Origin: JABCPE02 sp963521545 | GTDB lineage: Bacteria > Bacteroidota > Bacteroidia > Flavobacteriales > Weeksellaceae | Assembly (NCBI GenBank): GCA_963521545.1 | Contig: CAUQVP010000014.1 | Span: forward strand, 1 to 27,214 | Length of the DNA: 27,214 bases | Direction: 5' to 3' | Shown: piece after piece, positions 22,647 to 27,214 of the stretch | Layout of the letters: each line of letters begins with the position of its first letter | Position numbering within the stretch: the stretch's first letter is position 1 | Translations under genes and position numbers: made by a program | The notes under the pieces: generated by a model | What the model was told of the DNA's origin: nothing | What the model saw: the letters and a program-made list of their open reading frames with translations, nothing else | The model's database searches: none

Positions 22647-24395
22647 TTATTCGCCAGTGATAAGCTTATGAAGGCTCTGTTTTAGGCTTTCTATCAGAAC
22701 TTTTTTCTCATCTATTTTATCATAAGTATCTTTTAGCAGAGGATTTTCTCGCGAAGGGTTATTAAAGAAGTTGATATTGTTCTCTAATTTCACTACTTCC
22801 GCCTCTAAATCAGTTATTTGGCTCTTGATTTTTCTAGCTTTGTCAGTGAGCTGAGCTTCTGTAAGATTTTCTTCTTTCAGGTCAAACACATTGATTTTGT
22901 TTAATTTAAGTTTTTCTTTCAGAACTTTATTAAACTCATTGTTGATGCTCATTTTATTTCTTGGAACTTTACCAATGCTGTCCCAAGAGCTCTTGATTTG
23001 CTCTATTTTTTCTACGCTTCCTTCCTCATCATTTATTTGCTTTAATTCCTCGAGCAAAGCTTTCTTTTGATGGTAATTTTGTTTCCAGTCATCCGTTGTA
23101 GAAGTGTTTTTCTCACGGAAATTATTAAAGAATGTATTACAAGCATCACGGAAATCATTCCAAACTTTATTTGCTTGATTTTTAGGAACATGTCCTATGT
23201 TTTTCCAGTCTTCTTGTAACTTTTTAAACAAAGGCACGGCAGTATCCCAATCCTCAGAATGCATATTGTCCTGCGCGATAGAAATCAGTTTTTGTTTTTC
23301 CTCTAAATTGACATGCTGTGAGTTTTTTAGATTTTTATAAAAATCATTTTTCTTAGCATTAAAGGCTCTAAGCGCAGTTTTGAACTCCGTCCAATTTTCG
23401 TTGGATAGTTTTTTAGGAACATTGCCCAGTTTCAAAAACTCGCTGCGAAGCTGTTCCACTTGTTTTATCGCTTGTTGCCAGTAGTTATGAGTAACAGCCT
23501 CTTTCGAAGAAGCGAAATCTTTTAGTTTTGCGATGATTTCATTTTTCTTTTCCAAAGCCTTTTGCTGTTCCACTTCTATTTGAGCCAGAAGTTCGGATTT
23601 TCTCTCGTGAATTTTATTAGAAATTTCTTTGAAAACTTCCCAAGTGCTGTCACGAAACTCTTCCGCCACAGGTTCGGCTTCTTCTTTCCAAAGTCTGTGC
23701 AGATATTGCAGCTCATTGAGGGCTTTTTGGACAGAAACTTCATTTATCAGTTCCTCTGCACGAGCGATGATGCTTTTTCTCTTTTCTAAATTGTGTGCGT
23801 ATTCCTGCTCGCGGTATTCTTTATTTAAATCCAGCATTTGGTAAAACTGATTCAAATGATGGAAGTAATTGTGATTCAGGTTCTTAAATTCAGATTTTGC
23901 AACTGCTCCAGCATTTGCCCATTCTTCTTTTATTTCTCTGATTGCACGGAAAAGATTGGTGTTAGGCTCAGTATTGATGTAGAGATTTTTGAGTTTTTCT
24001 ATGATTTGGTTTCTCTTTTCCAAATTTTCTTGGTGTTCCTTTTCTTGATTTTTGTTAAAGGCATCCAGTTTTTCCTTGAAAATACTCACCAAAGCTGAAT
24101 ATTTGGACTGCTCAGGATGTTCGTAAGAGAAATCTTCCATATCATTCCCTTCCTCTACGAAATCGTGTTTTTTATCAGCGATTTCTTCTTGAATAAGGTG
24201 ATAAGCCTTGTCTTTTAACTGATTGAATTTTTTAGCATGAGCTCCCGCATCTGGCTTGTTTACAATGCTTTCCATTTCAGACAAAAGTTCTTTCACAGAG
24301 AGCGTGTCCAGAGCTGTCTGCTCACTTTCTTCTATTTCTTCGTAAGAATTGATATCTAGAAATTCTTCGTTTTTGTTTTCCATTTCTTTACTCAT
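22647..24395 (-). CDS. DUF349-repeat protein, 582 aa
   Basis: A highly charged, helix-rich protein with no signal peptide. I count five DUF349-type units of the form W-x-x-x-G-x-V-P-K ... W-x-x-F-x-x-x-x-x-x-F-F; the clearest are L-G-N-V-P-K-K-L, I-G-H-V-P-K-N-Q and I-G-K-V-P-R-N-K. The N-terminal 100 residues are acidic and of low complexity; the last 70 form a coiled coil (L-E-A-E-V-V-K-L-E-N-N). DUF349 proteins are widespread in Bacteroidota; the function is not established. Start ATG 24395; M-E-N-K at 24383 is an alternative. Monocistronic between two terminators. Confidence 0.9.
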   Translation of the reverse strand: MSKEMENKNEEFLDINSYEEIEESEQTALDTLSVKELLSEMESIVNKPDAGAHAKKFNQLKDKAYHLIQEEIADKKHDFVEEGNDMEDFSYEHPEQSKYSALVSIFKEKLDAFNKNQEKEHQENLEKRNQIIEKLKNLYINTEPNTNLFRAIREIKEEWANAGAVAKSEFKNLNHNYFHHLNQFYQMLDLNKEYREQEYAHNLEKRKSIIARAEELINEVSVQKALNELQYLHRLWKEEAEPVAEEFRDSTWEVFKEISNKIHERKSELLAQIEVEQQKALEKKNEIIAKLKDFASSKEAVTHNYWQQAIKQVEQLRSEFLKLGNVPKKLSNENWTEFKTALRAFNAKKNDFYKNLKNSQHVNLEEKQKLISIAQDNMHSEDWDTAVPLFKKLQEDWKNIGHVPKNQANKVWNDFRDACNTFFNNFREKNTSTTDDWKQNYHQKKALLEELKQINDEEGSVEKIEQIKSSWDSIGKVPRNKMSINNEFNKVLKEKLKLNKINVFDLKEENLTEAQLTDKARKIKSQITDLEAEVVKLENNINFFNNPSRENPLLKDTYDKIDEKKVLIESLKQSLHKLITGE

Positions 24396-24439
24396 TACAA
24401 TCAGTTTTTGTTTAATACTAAGCTCTAATTTTGAGGATT

Positions 24440-24466
24440 AAAAAATGCCTCAACATTTCAAGGCAC
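24440..24466 (-). terminator. Terminator of the rbfA-permease-aroE unit
   Basis: On the minus strand TGCCTT / GAGGCA form a 6-bp stem around an 8-base loop, followed by six T. It begins about 16 bases after the aroE stop. Confidence 0.75.
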
Positions 24467-24481
24467 TAAATTAAAGGTTTT

Positions 24482-25204
24482 TTACTTAAAATTCCAAATT
24501 TCCCATGCTTTTTCTGCTTGTTGTTCCAGCATAAGAAGTCCGTTCATCGTTTCAGCTCCCATTTCATGAGCTTTTCTAAGGAACTGAGTCTGAGGAGGAT
24601 TGTAGATTAAATCTATGACCACATGCTGAAAAGAAATCCCACCGAAAGGAAAGGGAAGGTTCTGCTCCACATTAGGGAAAGTGCCTACTGGCGTGCATTG
24701 GATGATGATTTTATGCTCTTTTACGATTTCCTCCGAAAGGTTTTCAAAATTAAGTTCGGTTTTCCTTGAAACTATTTGATAATCAATATTGTATTTGTCA
24801 AAAATATATTTCACAGCCTTTGCGGCTCCTCCGTTTCCTAAAATCAGAGCCTTTTCTGATAGGATTTTTGGGTAAGTCAATAAGGATTTTTCAAAACCGA
24901 AAACATCGGTATTGTACCCAGTTTTCTTTCCATTTTTGATTAAAATACAATTGACTGCGCCTATTTTTTCGGCTTCATCACTGAGTTCATCTAAAAAAGG
25001 AATCACCTGTTCTTTGTAGGGAATGGTGACATTCAGTCCTCTGAGATTGCCTATGTTAAAGATTTTTTCTACTTCCTCAATCTGCTGGATATCAAATAAA
25101 TCGTAAGAATAATCTGGTAGAGATAACTGATGGAATTTCTGTTCAAAATATTTTTTTGAAAACGAATAGGAAATATTTCTTCCGATAAGCCCAAATTTCA
25201 CCAT
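24482..25204 (-). CDS. aroE: Shikimate dehydrogenase (NADP+)
   Basis: AroE reduces 3-dehydroshikimate to shikimate, step four of the common aromatic pathway that feeds tryptophan synthesis. At 240 aa it is on the short side, as usual in Bacteroidota. Substrate-binding residues: S-Y-S-F-S near 12-16, N-V-T-I-P-Y-K with Asn58 and catalytic Lys64, N-T-D with Asp100. Nucleotide-binding loop G-N-G-G-A-A-K-A. C-terminal N-G-L-x-M-L-x-x-Q-A-E. It is the last gene of the rbfA unit, 17 bases after the permease gene. Confidence 0.96.
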   Translation of the reverse strand: MVKFGLIGRNISYSFSKKYFEQKFHQLSLPDYSYDLFDIQQIEEVEKIFNIGNLRGLNVTIPYKEQVIPFLDELSDEAEKIGAVNCILIKNGKKTGYNTDVFGFEKSLLTYPKILSEKALILGNGGAAKAVKYIFDKYNIDYQIVSRKTELNFENLSEEIVKEHKIIIQCTPVGTFPNVEQNLPFPFGGISFQHVVIDLIYNPPQTQFLRKAHEMGAETMNGLLMLEQQAEKAWEIWNFK

Positions 25205-25221
25205 TTTTATTCGCTTTAAAA

Positions 25222-26439
25222 CTAATATGATGACAAATGATGTCTATTCACTTTGGAGAAAATCCAAGAAACCATCAGTCCAAATAAAAATGCTGATGAT
25301 ATGACAATCAGGTAGTTATATAAAGTTATTTTCACAGGGAAAGGTAAATCCAAGCCTACCGATGCCTTGAAAAAGCCTGTCTGTATCTGCAAAATACAAA
25401 CTAAAGTTCCTAGTATCAGCCCAAAGAAAACGCCTAAACAAACAATCAGCGCGCCTGTATAAAAATAGGTTTTTCTTAGCTGTGAAAATGTAAAACCTAA
25501 CGAAATCAGTGATTTAGCTTGTTGTTTTTTGTCCAATTGCAGGATGATGATTGCGCCGGCGAGATTGAATGTCGTGATGAAAATCACCAAAATAAAAATC
25601 AGATAAATAATCAGTTTTTCGGTGTTTATCATTTTCCAAAACGCTTCGTTTTCCTCCATTTGTGTGTTGATGTAGATGCTGTCATCAACCAAATTTTTCA
25701 GCAGAGTTCTTTTTACTGCATCGGCTTGTTCGGGATTATTTAGCTTTATAGCGATTTGATAAGCCGAATTTTTCGGAAGATTGAGCAGTCTTTGAGTAAG
25801 CTCTATCGGAGCAATGATATAGTTGTTAAGTTGTTCATTTTCAGCGAAAATACCTGTTACGAATATAGGTTCTTTGTTGAAGATATCTTCTTCTTTATTG
25901 ATGAGTCCTTCTCCTGCTTTTGGGATGAAAATAGTGGCAGTTGTATTGTCATCATCTCCACCAATGGGAATGCCAAGCCTGTTGTTTAGAAGTCCTTCTA
26001 CTATGACCTCATTTTGGTATTGAAAGGAAGGATACTCTCCATATATGATGGATTTTTGGATGGGATTTATCTGTGTATAGACAGAATCAACTCCCTTTAA
26101 ATAGGCGATTTCTCCGTTTTCATTGTAGTTGAGATAAATTTTTTCCTCAATTACTTTTGAAAAGGCTTTTATTTCAGGCTCTTTTTCTAATACAGAAATG
26201 ATTTCTTCGGGATTTTTTAGTAGTTTCCCTTCTTTGCTTTTTATGGTTAAATCCGCATGGATATTGTTAATCAGTTCTTTATTAAGTTCCTCCAATCCAG
26301 AAAAAATAGAAATCACTATAAACATCGCCATTACTGCAATAGTCATAGCAGTAGCGGCCAATCCTGTGATAAAGGACACAGCTTGACTGCCTTTTTTGGA
26401 AACTATGTATCGAAGGGCGATGTAGAAAGGAGTGTTCAT
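25222..26439 (-). CDS. ABC transporter permease of the LolC/LolE-FtsX type, 405 aa
   Basis: Topology is the classic one: membrane segment 1 at about 20-46, a large periplasmic domain (about 47-275, MacB-PCD-like), then three more membrane segments near 277-302, 327-351 and 371-396 (the FtsX domain). The N-terminal A-L-R-Y-I-V-S-K-K-G-S-Q-A-V-S-F-I and the stretch L-K-G-V-D at 114-118 are as in LolC/LolE, which extract lipoproteins from the inner membrane for transfer to the outer membrane. No LolD ATPase lies beside it, so the exact role is inferred. One base separates it from the rbfA stop, so the two are translationally coupled. Confidence 0.88.
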   Translation of the reverse strand: MNTPFYIALRYIVSKKGSQAVSFITGLAATAMTIAVMAMFIVISIFSGLEELNKELINNIHADLTIKSKEGKLLKNPEEIISVLEKEPEIKAFSKVIEEKIYLNYNENGEIAYLKGVDSVYTQINPIQKSIIYGEYPSFQYQNEVIVEGLLNNRLGIPIGGDDDNTTATIFIPKAGEGLINKEEDIFNKEPIFVTGIFAENEQLNNYIIAPIELTQRLLNLPKNSAYQIAIKLNNPEQADAVKRTLLKNLVDDSIYINTQMEENEAFWKMINTEKLIIYLIFILVIFITTFNLAGAIIILQLDKKQQAKSLISLGFTFSQLRKTYFYTGALIVCLGVFFGLILGTLVCILQIQTGFFKASVGLDLPFPVKITLYNYLIVISSAFLFGLMVSWIFSKVNRHHLSSY

Positions 26440-26440
26440 T

Positions 26441-26800
26441 TTACAGAATAGGGTTGTCTCCTAGACCTTTAAGTTCTCGTTCTAGTTTTTCTACATCATC
26501 TAGGGAAGTGTCCAGATAAAAATTGAGCTGAGGGATGGCTCTTACTTGTTTCGCCATTTTTTGCCCAATGAAATTTCTGTAATATGATTTGTTTTCCTCG
26601 ATTTCTTTCATCACGGCATCTCTGAAATCTTGTGGGAAGATGCTTAGATAAACTTTGGCTATTCCTAGGTCAGCAGTGACTTTTACATCAGATACGCTTA
26701 CCAATAGGCTTTGTTTGCTGTCTGATGACTGCTTTCTAAAAAGTTCCGCTAGGTCTTCTTGTATGATTTGTGCTACTTTTCTTTGTCTGTTACTTTCCAT
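26441..26800 (-). CDS. rbfA: 30S ribosome-binding factor A
   Basis: RbfA binds the immature 30S subunit and helps 16S rRNA 5'-end maturation, notably in the cold. From ATG 26800 (E-S-N-R-Q-R-K-V-A-Q-I-I-Q-E-D-L) it has 119 aa, the usual size. Family features: D-V-K-V-T-A-D-L-G-I-A-K-V-Y-L-S in the KH-like core and P-Q-L-N-F-Y-L-D-T-S-L near the end. A TTG three codons upstream (26809) lies inside the -7 box and should not be the start. It heads the rbfA-permease-aroE unit and diverges from mscL. Confidence 0.96.
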   Translation of the reverse strand: MESNRQRKVAQIIQEDLAELFRKQSSDSKQSLLVSVSDVKVTADLGIAKVYLSIFPQDFRDAVMKEIEENKSYYRNFIGQKMAKQVRAIPQLNFYLDTSLDDVEKLERELKGLGDNPIL

Positions 26801-26806
26801 ATCCTG

Positions 26807-26814
26807 CAAAGATA
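26807..26814 (-). promoter_or_regulatory. rbfA promoter, -7 box TATCTTTG
   Basis: On the minus strand TATCTTTG matches TAnnTTTG exactly. It ends only 6 bases before the rbfA ATG, against 15-22 for most other genes here, implying an mRNA with almost no leader. No TTG at -33. Confidence 0.5.
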
Positions 26815-26855
26815 ATATTTATTTAATCTATTGGATGTAATTTATGAAAAAAAAC

Positions 26856-26885
26856 TTGCTTTTAATAAATAAATTTTTACTTTTG
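26856..26885 (+). promoter_or_regulatory. mscL promoter (TTG-N19-TACTTTTG)
   Basis: TTG at 26856-26858 and TACTTTTG at 26878-26885 with a 19-base spacer fully match the Bacteroidota pattern; the box ends 21 bases before the mscL ATG. Confidence 0.7.
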
Positions 26886-26906
26886 TGCAAATTAAAAAAT
26901 GCATTT

Positions 26907-27214
26907 ATGAGTTTTATTAAAGAATTTAAAGAATTTGCCATTAAAGGAAATGTGGTAGATATGGCGGTAGGGGTGATTATTGGAGGAGCTTTTGGTAAGA
27001 TAGTGAGCTCTTTTATAGAAGATGTTATCACGCCTCTTCTTCTTACTCCAGCTTTAGAAGCTGCTAATTTGAAAAATATTGAAGAACTGACTCTTTTTGG
27101 AGGGGTTAAGTATGGAATGTTTCTTTCAGCGGTAATTAATTTTGTTATCATTGCTTTTATCTTATTCATGATGATAAAGGGAATTAATAAACTTAAAAAT
27201 GAAAAACCAGCTGA
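26907..27214 (+). CDS. mscL: Large-conductance mechanosensitive channel MscL (3' end cut by the window)
   Basis: MscL is a homopentameric inner-membrane channel that opens under membrane tension and releases solutes on hypo-osmotic shock. 102 codons are visible and the frame is still open at the right edge. The N-terminal amphipathic helix F-I-K-E-F-K-E-F-A-I-K-G-N is followed by the first membrane helix with the family's D-M-A-V-G-V-I-I-G-G-A-F-G-K-I-V-S-S pore-lining stretch, a periplasmic loop, and the second helix (F-V-I-I-A-F-I-L-F-M-M-I-K). The cytoplasmic helix bundle starts at the edge. ATG 26907 is chosen; the ATG at 26899 closes after three codons. A full promoter lies upstream. Confidence 0.95.
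   Translation, partial: MSFIKEFKEFAIKGNVVDMAVGVIIGGAFGKIVSSFIEDVITPLLLTPALEAANLKNIEELTLFGGVKYGMFLSAVINFVIIAFILFMMIKGINKLKNEKPA

Overview
The window is A+T-rich chromosomal DNA from a member of the Bacteroidota, most likely class Flavobacteriia and probably the Chryseobacterium/Weeksellaceae side of it. The genus is my inference from protein style. Supporting signs are: -7 boxes of the Bacteroidota form TAnnTTTG ahead of many genes, almost no Shine-Dalgarno sequences but A-rich stretches before start codons, exported proteins whose signal peptides end in F-A-Q or F-G-Q, DUF349-repeat and PCMD-type proteins, and a short epsilon subunit encoded directly after atpD. Most of the window is housekeeping. 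No rRNA, tRNA, CRISPR array, insertion sequence or prophage was seen.

Layout. 1-1500 looks like a decaying accessory patch: a DUF695-RraB gene cut by one in-frame TAG, an unrecognised acidic protein, and a 16-codon stump resembling the start of a flavodoxin-fold NAD(P)H oxidoreductase. Next come a DUF488 gene (minus) and purH (plus). 3575-5227 holds three tandem, diverged copies of a small exported protein of unknown function. 5408-7309 encodes an outer-membrane PCMD-type lipoprotein with a beta-barrel protein. priA and dacB follow on the plus strand.

11451-16670 is all minus strand: tpx, an SGNH hydrolase with an embedded LysM-like segment, trpB, and atpC/atpD. Between atpC and trpB there is a 27-codon leader ORF with two adjacent Trp codons, followed by a strong terminator hairpin: a candidate tryptophan attenuator for a trpB that has no other trp gene beside it. 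This is the most interesting signal in the window.

ribF (plus) diverges from atpD. An operon of GNAT-like protein, HAD-like hydrolase and map runs on the minus strand, then a membrane zinc peptidase (plus), and then minus-strand units ribD-yigZ, a DUF349 protein, and rbfA - LolC/E-type permease - aroE. The right edge cuts mscL, which diverges from rbfA.

How the genes fit together: riboflavin and flavin cofactor synthesis (ribD, ribF) is present in two places; aromatic amino-acid synthesis is represented by aroE and trpB; envelope work by dacB, the SGNH hydrolase, the permease, the lipoprotein/barrel pair and mscL; replication restart by priA; translation support by rbfA and map; energy by atpD/atpC. 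Most transcription units are closed by clear intrinsic terminators, several of them serving convergent genes.
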